This document shows, one piece after another, positions 15,387-22,962 of a stretch of 29,732 bases of DNA. The stretch spans positions 1 to 29,732 of the forward strand of contig CAZXSC010000022.1 in NCBI GenBank assembly GCA_964643045.1, written 5' to 3'. Every line of letters starts with the position of its first letter. Position 1 is the stretch's first letter. A model generated the notes under the pieces. That model was not told the DNA's origin. It searched no databases and worked only from the letters and a program-made list of their open reading frames with translations. The DNA comes from TMED23 sp964643045. Lineage in GTDB: Bacteria > Pseudomonadota > Alphaproteobacteria > Rhodospirillales > UBA2165. The translations under genes were made by a program, and so were the position numbers.

Positions 15387-18300
15387 ATGAAACTCTCATT
15401 AATACTTTTTGCATTGCCATGGATGCTGCGTTTGAAGGCGTGGCGTTATAAGGAGTTTCGTGATCGCTTGAAGGAACGAAATATCATAGTTCAAATGAAA
15501 GTTGCTGACGATACGAAGGGGCGTTTTTTTAACTTTAAAGATGGAAGAATAACATCTAGCAAAGGAATTCACCCCAACCCGCATGTCTGTGTAAGTTTTA
15601 AGTCAGAAATAATAGCAACCGAACTTTTGATGCCACCAATTGATTATCAAGCTCAAATCGATGCGATCAAGAATTTTAACCTTATCGCGCAGGGGCCCGA
15701 TGAGCTAGTTACCTGGTTCTCAGAAACCGTAATGATGAGCCAGACAGTCGGTTGGGAGTTTGGGACACTCGTTGAAAATGGCGAAATGCGTTATGTGAAC
15801 AATACTAATGGCGGGCCGGTCTACGTTTACGTTAAAGAAGGCAAAATTATTCGGATGACGCCAATCGATTTTCAGGCAGAAGATGGTGAAACATGGTCTA
15901 TAAAAGCAAGAGGCAAAGAGTTCGCTCCTCCGCGCAGGACAAGCATTTCACCACATGGCTTGGCTTCAAAATCGTTGGTTTATTCAAAAGACCGTAACCT
16001 GTATCCAATGAAGCGTGTTGACTTTGATCCAAATGGCGAGAGAAATTTTAAAAATCGTGGTGTCTCTGGGTATGAGCGTATAACATGGGATGAGGCACTT
16101 GATATTGTCACCTCGGAAATAAAGCGTGTGAACCGGCAATATGGCCCGGGTGCCATTTTTGCAGGGCGTAGCTCGCACCATACTTGGGGCAATGTTGGAT
16201 ATTATATAAGCGCATATCAAAAATTCATAAATATTATTGGTGCAACAACGACGCTGCTTAACCCGGATAGTTGGGAAGGCTGGTATTGGGGTGCCATGCA
16301 TCATTATGGCCATTCGATGAGAAATGGCGCGGCTGAGATCTATGGCCAGGTTGAAGACTGTTTACAAGAAGCTGAGTTGATCGTTTTTTGGTCGAGTGAT
16401 CCAGAAGTAACTAACGGTGTTTATGGCTCATTTGAAGGAACGGTGCGTCGCCAATGGGCAAAACAACTCGGCATTGAAATGGTCCATATTGATCCGTTTT
16501 TGAATGAAACGGCCGCCTTTATGGGTGGCAAGTGGCTGGCTCCGCGACCGACGACCAGCCCGGCACTTGCCCAGGCGCTAACGTATGTGTGGATTAAAGA
16601 AGATCTTTATGACAAGGACTATGTTGAAAAAAGAACAACGGGCTTCGATAAATGGAGTGCCTATATTATGGGCGAAGATGAAGAGGGGGTTGCAAAGACA
16701 CCTGAGTGGGCTGAAAAGGAAACCGGAGTTGCTGCTCGCGAAATAAGGGCTCTTGCACGCAAATGGGCTGAAAAAAAAACCTATTTGTCGGCGGGTGGTA
16801 TGGGCACTACGCTGGGTGGAGCTTGTCGATCGGCTACTGGCGCGCAATGGGCACGCTCGATGATTTGCCTAATGGCGATGCAAGGATTGGGTAAGCCTGG
16901 TATTAATTTTGGCGGCCTCCAATTTGGAGCGCCCATAGATTATAATTTCTATTTTCCGGGTTATGCTGAGGGCGGCTTTAATGGCGACGGTCAGAATTCG
17001 GCTAATGGTGTTTCGCTGTACCAGCGAATGCCGCATTTACTGAGCTTGAACCCTACACAACAAAGTATTCCCCGCCTTAAACTGCCCGAAGCGATTATGG
17101 AAGGAAAGACGGAGGGTTATCCAATCGATATACGCTCGATCGAAGGGCAGTTTTTTCCCATACGTTATCCTTCGCCCGGGCATTCACCGGTGAAGATGAT
17201 GTACAAGTATGGCTCTTCTAATATTGGTACTCAGCCAGACAGCAACCGCTATGTGAAAATGTATCAGACTGATAGTCTCGAATTTGTTGTTAGTCAGTCT
17301 ATTTGGAATGAAGGTGAAGTTAAATTTGCCGATGTCATATTACCAGCTTGCACAAATTTCGAGCGCTGGGATATTGGTGAATGGGCTAATCCAGGTGGTT
17401 ACGGACACGATTGGGTTGGACAGCTTAATCACCGAGTAATTGGTTTGCAGCATAAATGCATTGAACCTTTGGGTGAGTCCAAGCCCGATTATCAAATTTT
17501 CCAACAAGTTTTGATGCGGTTGGGGCATTCTATGTATTTCACACAGGGCCACCGAGAGTTGGATTGGGTCAAACGTGTGTTTGAAGCCTCTGATTTGCCC
17601 AAAGGAATTTCTTGGAAAAAGTTTTGCACTAAAGGGTATTATGTCGTTCCCGCAGAGAAGGAAGCACTGCGTCAACCGACCTCCTACAAATGGTTTGCCG
17701 ATGGCGAGAAAAAAAATATCCATGAACCTCATCCTCTTCCAGGTTCTTACGGTGAAGAATTTTTGGAAGGCCTGCAAACACAGTCTGGTAAGATAGAATT
17801 TGAAAGCCAAAGCCTGAAACGTTTTGGACAGGATCCGGAACGCCCCCCATTGAACAAATACATACCTTCTTGGGAGGGTACACACACAAGTGAGCTTTTT
17901 GGACGCTTTCCTTTACAATTAGTTTCTCCTCATGCCCGGTATAGTTTTCACACCAAAGGTGACGGTAAAGATAGTGCCGTTAACGACATAAGGGATCACC
18001 GTATCCATATTGACGGTTATTTTTATTGGATCGCTAGAATTAGTAAGGCCGATGCTAAGGCCCGTGGAATCGCGGAAAATGATCTTGTGAAACTTTTCAA
18101 TGATCGAGGGGCTGTTATTTGTGCGGCGCAATTGACGGAGCGTCTAATACCCGGAATTATTCATTGTCGCCAAGCTTCAGCAGTTTACGATCCACTCGGC
18201 AAGCCGGGTGAGTCAGTGGATCGTGGTGGTTGTGTGAATTTATTGACGCCTAATCGAATGCAGACTCAAAAAGTGCATTCTGCTGCATACAATTCCTGTT

Positions 18301-18398
18301 TAATAGAAGTTGAAAAATGGGATGGTGCAGATACTGTTCGAGATGAAGCAAGTTCTGCAAACAAGAAAATACCCGAAGACCAAGTAGCGGGAGCATAA
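15387..18398 (+). CDS. Pyrogallol-phloroglucinol transhydroxylase-like molybdoenzyme, large subunit, with SCP2-like N-terminal domain
   Basis: DMSO reductase-family bis-MGD enzyme of 1003 aa. From about residue 132 it tracks, in my memory of the family, the large subunit of the Pelobacter acidigallici pyrogallol hydroxytransferase almost end to end (NGGPVYVYVKEGKIIRMTP, LNPDSWEGW, FYFPGYAEGG, QSIWNEGEVKFADVILPACT, DPLGKPGESVDRGGC). The residues described there as catalytic (His144, Asp174, Ser175, Tyr404) are present as His264, Asp294, Ser295 and Tyr526. There is no N-terminal Fe-S cysteine motif, as in that enzyme, and no twin-arginine signal, so it is probably cytoplasmic. Residues 1-131 are an extra domain resembling SCP2/sterol-carrier modules (GRFFNFKDGRI then FNLIAQGPDELVTWF). 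GAGG-like RBS precedes the ATG. The small subunit follows by one base. Exact substrate is uncertain. Confidence 0.87.
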   Translation: MKLSLILFALPWMLRLKAWRYKEFRDRLKERNIIVQMKVADDTKGRFFNFKDGRITSSKGIHPNPHVCVSFKSEIIATELLMPPIDYQAQIDAIKNFNLIAQGPDELVTWFSETVMMSQTVGWEFGTLVENGEMRYVNNTNGGPVYVYVKEGKIIRMTPIDFQAEDGETWSIKARGKEFAPPRRTSISPHGLASKSLVYSKDRNLYPMKRVDFDPNGERNFKNRGVSGYERITWDEALDIVTSEIKRVNRQYGPGAIFAGRSSHHTWGNVGYYISAYQKFINIIGATTTLLNPDSWEGWYWGAMHHYGHSMRNGAAEIYGQVEDCLQEAELIVFWSSDPEVTNGVYGSFEGTVRRQWAKQLGIEMVHIDPFLNETAAFMGGKWLAPRPTTSPALAQALTYVWIKEDLYDKDYVEKRTTGFDKWSAYIMGEDEEGVAKTPEWAEKETGVAAREIRALARKWAEKKTYLSAGGMGTTLGGACRSATGAQWARSMICLMAMQGLGKPGINFGGLQFGAPIDYNFYFPGYAEGGFNGDGQNSANGVSLYQRMPHLLSLNPTQQSIPRLKLPEAIMEGKTEGYPIDIRSIEGQFFPIRYPSPGHSPVKMMYKYGSSNIGTQPDSNRYVKMYQTDSLEFVVSQSIWNEGEVKFADVILPACTNFERWDIGEWANPGGYGHDWVGQLNHRVIGLQHKCIEPLGESKPDYQIFQQVLMRLGHSMYFTQGHRELDWVKRVFEASDLPKGISWKKFCTKGYYVVPAEKEALRQPTSYKWFADGEKKNIHEPHPLPGSYGEEFLEGLQTQSGKIEFESQSLKRFGQDPERPPLNKYIPSWEGTHTSELFGRFPLQLVSPHARYSFHTKGDGKDSAVNDIRDHRIHIDGYFYWIARISKADAKARGIAENDLVKLFNDRGAVICAAQLTERLIPGIIHCRQASAVYDPLGKPGESVDRGGCVNLLTPNRMQTQKVHSAAYNSCLIEVEKWDGADTVRDEASSANKKIPEDQVAGA

Positions 18399-18399
18399 A

Positions 18400-19239
18400 A
18401 TGAAAAAATGGAACTTGATTATAGACGTAGGAAGGTGTCACAACGCAAACAACTGTTTCTTATCAGTGGCAGATGAATATCAGGGTAATAATCACCCAGG
18501 ATATACAGCGGCAATGCCCAAACATGGTCATTATTGGATTGATCATCTCCGAAAGGAACGAGGCCAAGCCCCTATGGTTGATTTAACCTATGTACCTACG
18601 ACGTGTAACCACTGTGATAACGCTCCTTGTATTAAAGCGGCTAAAAATGGGGCGGTCACAAAGCGTCCTGATGGAATCGTGATTATTGATCCTGAAAAAG
18701 CCAAGGGGCAACGAAACCTTGTTGATACTTGTCCCTATGGAGCCATTTGGTGGAATGAGGAAAAAGAAATTCCGCAAACATGGATTTTTGATGCCCACTT
18801 GCTCGATCGGGGTTGGAAGGAACCCCGACCCGTTCAAGCTTGTGGAACCGAAGCTTTAAGGTCTGTTTGTATTGAAGATTCAGAAATGGAGAAAATAGTC
18901 GCAGAAGAAGATCTGGAGGTTCTTCATCCAGAGTATGGTACGAAGCCTCGTGTCTATTATAAGAACCTGAATTTGTACACTAAATGCTTTATTGGTGGCA
19001 GCGTGATTGCGGATATTGATGGTGTAGAGGAATGTCTTGAGGATTCATTTGTCTCACTAAGCAAAGACGGTAAGAAAATTGCTGAAACTTCGACCGACGC
19101 TTTTGGGGATTTCAAAATAGATAACCTGGAACCAGAGAGTGGCAGCTATGAAATAGAGGTTTCGCATCCAAAACATTCATCAAAGATAGTTTCTGTAATT
19201 CTCGGTGAGAGTAGATTTATTGGTACGGTTAAGCTTTAA
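18400..19239 (+). CDS. Transhydroxylase-like small subunit, ferredoxin-like, with eroded Fe-S motifs and a Cna-like C-terminal domain
   Basis: The 279 aa protein is the beta-subunit partner of the preceding molybdoenzyme; only one base separates them. It matches the Pelobacter small subunit in layout: GYTAAMPKHGHYW, VIIDPEKAKGQRNLVDTCPYG and LHPEYGTKPRVYYKNLNLYT. The C-terminal 80 residues form a carboxypeptidase-regulatory/Cna-B-like beta domain (SLSKDGKKIAETSTDAFGDF then KIDNLEPESGSYEIEV). The canonical protein has 12 cluster cysteines in four motifs. Here motif 2 (Cys69, Cys72, Cys77) and the lone motif 3 cysteine (Cys111) are intact, enough for one [4Fe-4S] cluster. Motif 1 keeps only Cys13 and Cys19, and motif 4 keeps at most one or two (Cys148, Cys157). 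So probably one of three clusters survives. The comparison uses the remembered reference sequence. Confidence 0.85.
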   Translation: MKKWNLIIDVGRCHNANNCFLSVADEYQGNNHPGYTAAMPKHGHYWIDHLRKERGQAPMVDLTYVPTTCNHCDNAPCIKAAKNGAVTKRPDGIVIIDPEKAKGQRNLVDTCPYGAIWWNEEKEIPQTWIFDAHLLDRGWKEPRPVQACGTEALRSVCIEDSEMEKIVAEEDLEVLHPEYGTKPRVYYKNLNLYTKCFIGGSVIADIDGVEECLEDSFVSLSKDGKKIAETSTDAFGDFKIDNLEPESGSYEIEVSHPKHSSKIVSVILGESRFIGTVKL

Positions 19240-19387
19240 TTGGAATTTGAAAGAATAATTTGGGAATTAAATTTCTTTATTTCAACTTGTAATCTGCCAT
19301 TGTGATGTGGTTGGCAGTGCTAATTTGCATCTTTAGGAGACTTTATATATATATTTCGTATCGTGAGATTAGTTTAAAAGGCAGTTT
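19240..19387. other. Spacer before the VOC-family gene
   Basis: This 148 bp AT-rich spacer has no clear hairpin. A TATATATATA stretch near 19345-19356 could be part of a promoter for the VOC gene, but no -35 partner is convincing. AAGG six bases upstream of the ATG at 19388 may be the ribosome site. Confidence 0.25.
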
Positions 19388-19942
19388 ATGGTAAAAGAAA
19401 CAAAAAAAAGGAATCCCATTAAAGTCTTCCACCATATGGCGATTGACGTGTCCGACATGGATAGTTCCATTGAGTTTTACCGTAACTTGTTTGGGTATAA
19501 ATTAACCGAACGCCACGAAGCTGGTGAAATAAAGGCAATACCAGTAGAGCTCGCTTTCTTGCGGATCCACAGTGAGCATCACGACATGGTGTTGTCACAC
19601 ACACCAGGAAAAAAATATCGAGCGAGAACAGATCAAGATGATATAGAGGGGACCACTTATCATCACCATTTGGCGTGGCAGTGTCATGATAGGGAAGCCT
19701 GGCTGGAAATGTTAGAAAGGGTGAATGAGTTAGGGATAGAAATTATACGGGGTCCCGTAGTCCACAGTAAATATGATCCACGTGGCGAGGGGTCATGGGG
19801 GGAAAACGAGAGTTTTTATATTTTCGATCCTGATGGACATCGTCTTGAGATTTTTTGTGACATGGCGACCATTGATGACGATGGTACGTTTGTCTCTTTT
19901 GAAGGTGAACGTATTGAAGAGGCCAAGGCTGCGGAAATTTAA
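19388..19942 (+). CDS. VOC-family (extradiol dioxygenase/glyoxalase fold) metalloprotein
   Basis: A single-domain 184 aa protein of the vicinal-oxygen-chelate superfamily. Two beta-alpha-beta-beta-beta modules are visible, with putative metal ligands His16 (FHHMAIDV), His94 (YHHHLAWQ) and Glu154 (HRLEIFCD). The segment FYIFDPDGHRLEIF is the closing signature of type I extradiol (catechol 2,3-dioxygenase) enzymes, so ring cleavage of a catechol- or pyrogallol-type substrate with Fe(II) and O2 is the best guess. It follows the transhydroxylase genes in the same direction, which fits a ring-opening step. Glyoxalase or fosfomycin-resistance type activities are possible alternatives. It converges with msrA with 14 bp between stops. 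Confidence 0.8.
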   Translation: MVKETKKRNPIKVFHHMAIDVSDMDSSIEFYRNLFGYKLTERHEAGEIKAIPVELAFLRIHSEHHDMVLSHTPGKKYRARTDQDDIEGTTYHHHLAWQCHDREAWLEMLERVNELGIEIIRGPVVHSKYDPRGEGSWGENESFYIFDPDGHRLEIFCDMATIDDDGTFVSFEGERIEEAKAAEI

Positions 19943-19956
19943 AACAATCTATAATT

Positions 19957-20415
19957 TCAATGACGCCCCTGTTTTTCAAAATATTTTTGATGGTAGTCTT
20001 CGCCCATGTAAAAAGTATCAATCGGCAATACTTCGGTGACTATTGGGTTGAGGAAACGCCCCTCCTTTTGAAGGGCGTCAATTGAAAGTTGGGCCGTCTG
20101 CTCTTGCTCGAGCGAATGGAAATAGATTACGGACCGATACTGTGTCCCTATATCCGGTCCTTGACGATTAAGGGTAGTTGGATCGTGAATTGTCCAGAAT
20201 AAATCGAGAAGTTCTTTATAAGTAACCGAGTCAGGATTAAATTCAACCTGTACCACTTCCGCGTGACCAGTTTGCCCGCTACACACTTGTTCATATGTTG
20301 GGTTTTCTATCGTGCCTCCGGCATATCCGACTGGCGCCTCTTTAACGCCAGTTACTTGCCGAAAGGCATATTCAATACCCCAAAAACACCCGCCGCCAAA
20401 TGTTGTCTTTTCCAT
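19957..20415 (-). CDS. msrA: Peptide methionine sulfoxide reductase MsrA
   Basis: Reduces (S)-methionine sulfoxide in proteins. The 152 aa protein starts at ATG 20415, giving the standard opening with GGGCFWG; the catalytic Cys is residue 10. Family segments GYAGGTIENPTYEQVCSGQTG, HDPTTLNRQGPDIGTQYRS and IGEDYHQKYF-like (MGEDYHQKYF) are present. The frame is open 25 codons further upstream, but those residues are not conserved and a purine-rich AAAGAGAG site lies just before 20415. No C-terminal resolving cysteine is present, so recycling may use another thiol. Oxidative-protection role fits loosely with the nearby selenoneine genes; no operon link is visible. Confidence 0.95.
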   Translation of the reverse strand: MEKTTFGGGCFWGIEYAFRQVTGVKEAPVGYAGGTIENPTYEQVCSGQTGHAEVVQVEFNPDSVTYKELLDLFWTIHDPTTLNRQGPDIGTQYRSVIYFHSLEQEQTAQLSIDALQKEGRFLNPIVTEVLPIDTFYMGEDYHQKYFEKQGRH

Positions 20416-20690
20416 TTCTCTCTTTTTCCTGTATAGTCCAATAATGTTTGCTTGCACCCTATAAAGTAGAATTTTCATGCTGAATGTCAAATTACATGTC
20501 TAGTCTAGAACTCTTATTGAGTATAGTTGGCCTTTACTCAGAGGCAGGATAAATATGGCTAGCTTGAATGACAGGTGTTCCCGAAGGTCCGCTGAAATTT
20601 CCCACACGCTTCAAGTTCATGACAGCCAAATAGATTGTTGTACCCTAGTCTCTCCCTTTAAAAGCTCCGATTCTGGAAGCGTGGCCTGAA
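20416..20690. other. 275-bp divergent spacer between msrA and the mlaC/hpnM-like gene
   Basis: The longest gene-free stretch in the window. It contains a short inverted repeat TGAGTA/TACTCA near 20518-20540 but nothing resembling a tRNA, riboswitch or clear terminator. Promoters for both flanking genes are expected here. Confidence 0.3.
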
Positions 20691-21311
20691 GTGCCAAGGG
20701 TATACCGAATTTTTTTGGTCATATTGTTCCTGGGATTTGCGATTAAAGGAAGCCATGCCACTGGTATTTCCCCTGATGAGGTTATTGGAGTTTTTCATGA
20801 TGTTTTATTGAATGTTATGAAGAAAGCTAACTTAACGACACCTAAAGAACGTTATTTACACCTCGAATCGGCTTGTGATAAAGCGTTTGCTTTTGATTTT
20901 ATGATTAAACTAGCTTCAGGCACATCTTGGCGTAAAGCAGATAAGCATCAGCAGATTGAACTTGCCAAGGCCTTCCGACGCATGACTATTGCAACTTATG
21001 CGTATCGGTTTAAGAATTATTCCGGTCAGTTTTTTAAGACTATAAAAACACTTGCTGGCATGCGCAAAACACATCTAGTTTATACCCAGATTATAACACC
21101 AGGATCAAAGAACCAGAATAAGTCTGTCCAACTAACGTACGTAACGAGAAAATTTTCAACAGGATGGAAAATTGTAGATATTCTGTTGGAAGGAGGAATT
21201 AGCGAGTTGTCGGTTAGGCATTCGGAATATCGTACGATCCTGCGAACCAATGGCGCAAGGAAACTTGCAGAACTTCTTAATCGAAAAGCCGATCAACTCA
21301 TTTCAAATTAA
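20691..21311 (+). CDS. MlaC/HpnM-like periplasmic lipid-binding protein (Ttg2D family)
   Basis: Family members carry lipids across the periplasm between membrane complexes: MlaC for phospholipids, HpnM in hopanoid clusters. The 206 aa protein starts with GTG and has a Sec signal peptide (VYRIFLVILFLGFAIKGSHA). The mature domain shows the family pattern of an N-terminal helix, FDFMIKLASGTSWRKAD near residues 68-84, FRRMTIATYAYRF, and a beta sheet ending in GWKIVDILLEGGISEL. No mlaD, mlaE, mlaF or mlaA is adjacent, so a classical Mla system is not indicated. It ends 4 bp from the convergent HpnL-like gene and near the HpnN-like transporter, which favours an HpnM-type role in exporting the lipid made by this locus. 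Confidence 0.85.
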   Translation: MPRVYRIFLVILFLGFAIKGSHATGISPDEVIGVFHDVLLNVMKKANLTTPKERYLHLESACDKAFAFDFMIKLASGTSWRKADKHQQIELAKAFRRMTIATYAYRFKNYSGQFFKTIKTLAGMRKTHLVYTQIITPGSKNQNKSVQLTYVTRKFSTGWKIVDILLEGGISELSVRHSEYRTILRTNGARKLAELLNRKADQLISN

Positions 21312-21315
21312 ATTA

Positions 21316-22302
21316 TTATCTATTTTCGTTACTAGTGTTGGATTTTATTGCATAAAACACTAACAAGCCTACTATGATCCATATGACTTCGCGGGCGCGC
21401 TTTACGATGGCAGCGGTAAAACCAACAGTAGGAGAACCGGTGACGGCAGATCCTATGATCAAAAAGACAGTTTCTTGGGCCCCGATACTGGCAGGAATGA
21501 AGAATGTTGCGGTGCGCACTAGTTGAACCGCCGATTCTAAAATCCAGGCATCGGCTAATGAGATAGGGTGTCCAATAAATTCCATTATGATATAGATCTC
21601 GATCACTCCAAGGACCCAATTTACAAACGCCAAGGTTAGTGCAGAATTGGCCCGTGTCGAATGGTTAACATAAAATCTTGATAAAACATCATCGATCTCT
21701 GCGACATAATGGACAGACCTTTCAAGCCACCGGAACATTTGGATTTTGCTAAGGGCGATAGTCATGAGACTCGTAACTTTAAATCGCTGGATAAAGAAAA
21801 AGAATACAATAAGAAAACTCAATATACCAAGACCGACACCTGCAGTTTGGTTGTACCCTTCGTCAAAGATATTACTGTTAATCATAAGGATAAATCCTAT
21901 GATTAATAATAAAACTAAGGCTAATGTATTGATCGTCCGGGCTAAGATAAGCGATGCTATCCCTTCACGGTAATTAAGACCGTAGATATTCTTTAGCAAA
22001 AACGCCTTTACTGGCTCGCCTCCTAGGCTTGCTGCAGGTAAAATATTGTTAAATGCTTCTCCAGCGAGACGTAATAGAAAAAAGCGGTAGATCCATTTTT
22101 TATTTACGGGGGCTGAAATGACGGTAAATTGCCACGTCAAAGTATCAAACAAAAATGCAACCAAATAAACGGCTAATACTAATAGAAACCCAAATCCGAT
22201 ATTGCTGATTAAATCAAGCGTTTCTTCAATCTCTATTTCTTGAAAGGTCCATGCCAAAAGGCCTAAGCCAATGATAAGAAAAATTAGTTTAAAAAGCTTC
22301 AT
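21316..22302 (-). CDS. HpnL-like / UPF0104 flippase-fold integral membrane protein
   Basis: The 328 aa polytopic protein belongs to the lysylphosphatidylglycerol synthase transmembrane superfamily (UPF0104), here resembling the HpnL branch. About eight membrane segments are visible. The conserved block GEAFNNILPAASLGGEPVKA lies near residues 81-100, and FFIPASIGAQETVFLIIG near 268-285. There is no cytosolic synthase domain, so lipid aminoacylation is not expected; relatives are proposed to flip or move lipids or lipid-linked substrates. It lies 21 bp after the CDP-alcohol phosphatidyltransferase gene and ends the minus-strand operon hpnN-like, CDP-AP1, hpnL-like. Function inferred from family and context. 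Confidence 0.82.
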   Translation of the reverse strand: MKLFKLIFLIIGLGLLAWTFQEIEIEETLDLISNIGFGFLLVLAVYLVAFLFDTLTWQFTVISAPVNKKWIYRFFLLRLAGEAFNNILPAASLGGEPVKAFLLKNIYGLNYREGIASLILARTINTLALVLLLIIGFILMINSNIFDEGYNQTAGVGLGILSFLIVFFFFIQRFKVTSLMTIALSKIQMFRWLERSVHYVAEIDDVLSRFYVNHSTRANSALTLAFVNWVLGVIEIYIIMEFIGHPISLADAWILESAVQLVRTATFFIPASIGAQETVFLIIGSAVTGSPTVGFTAAIVKRAREVIWIIVGLLVFYAIKSNTSNENR

Positions 22303-22323
22303 TTTGCCATCTGTAAAGGAACA

Positions 22324-22962
22324 TTATGTTCGATTGATTTTAGTTTGGTCTATAAATAACATTATCCAATAGATTTGTGCCCCAATTGCCCCGGCGGGTA
22401 ATAATAACCAAAGTAGGTCAATTACAGCCAATACTAGAATTATAAAGCAAAAATCGGCACGAAAAAGTTCGCGAAAAACAAAGATAATGTTTTCTGTTAT
22501 GGTTTTGGGTAGTTTGGTTTTATCAGATTCAGTGCTTTCATTTTCAAAGGATTCTATAAAGAAAATTGCCCAATAATTTATTGTTCCTCCTATACTTCCG
22601 AAAAGACCAAGCCACAGCCACAAATTGTTTCCGGTTTCTTGGTAGTATCCATAACCAAGTGCTAAAAAAAATATACTATGAACAATCCAATCGACAAAAG
22701 TATCATATTTTTCGCCAAAGCCAGTTTGGAGATTCTTATGTCTTGCAACTGCGCCATCGCAATTGTCAAAAATATAAGCGATTAAAAAAGAAATACTACC
22801 AAGGATGTTGTCCTCAAAATTTGGATTTAGAAAAAATACGCATCCTATGATCCCCATTATTAAGCTGGCCGTTGTGATTTGGTTAGGTGTGATTGGCAAT
22901 GCGATTATGATTTTGCTTACAGGTCTTGATAAGTGGTGGATTAGAGGAAATAGATTTTTCAT
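22324..22962 (-). CDS. CDP-alcohol phosphatidyltransferase, paralog 1
   Basis: The 212 aa membrane enzyme transfers a phospho- or phosphono-alcohol group from a CDP/CMP-activated donor to an acceptor with release of CMP. The family active-site motif is complete: Asp66, Asp69-Gly70, Ala73-Arg74, Gly83, Asp87 and Asp91 (DNCDGAVARHKNLQTGFGEK). The family opener PITPNQITTASL is at residues 23-34. Its ATG overlaps the HpnN-like stop as ATGA, so the two are translationally coupled. Genomic association with AEP synthesis and a cytidylyltransferase suggests CMP-AEP as donor and a diacylglycerol- or ceramide-like lipid as acceptor; phosphatidylglycerophosphate- or phosphatidylinositol-type synthesis are alternatives. 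Confidence 0.88.
   Translation of the reverse strand: MKNLFPLIHHLSRPVSKIIIALPITPNQITTASLIMGIIGCVFFLNPNFEDNILGSISFLIAYIFDNCDGAVARHKNLQTGFGEKYDTFVDWIVHSIFFLALGYGYYQETGNNLWLWLGLFGSIGGTINYWAIFFIESFENESTESDKTKLPKTITENIIFVFRELFRADFCFIILVLAVIDLLWLLLPAGAIGAQIYWIMLFIDQTKINRT

Noticed and set aside
17340..17885. 181-codon minus-strand open frame inside the transhydroxylase large subunit
   Set aside because: Antisense to strongly conserved coding sequence and with no recognisable domain; a shadow frame.
20518..20540. Hairpin TGAGTA/TACTCA upstream of the mlaC/hpnM-like gene as terminator or operator
   Set aside because: The six-base AT-rich stem has no T-run and is within chance expectation.
20691..21311. 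Part of a classical Mla phospholipid transport system
   Set aside because: No mlaA, B, D, E or F gene is near; HpnN- and HpnL-like genes make an HpnM-type role more likely.
21316..22302. Lysylphosphatidylglycerol synthase (MprF)
   Set aside because: Only the membrane flippase-like domain is present; the C-terminal aminoacyl-transfer domain is missing.
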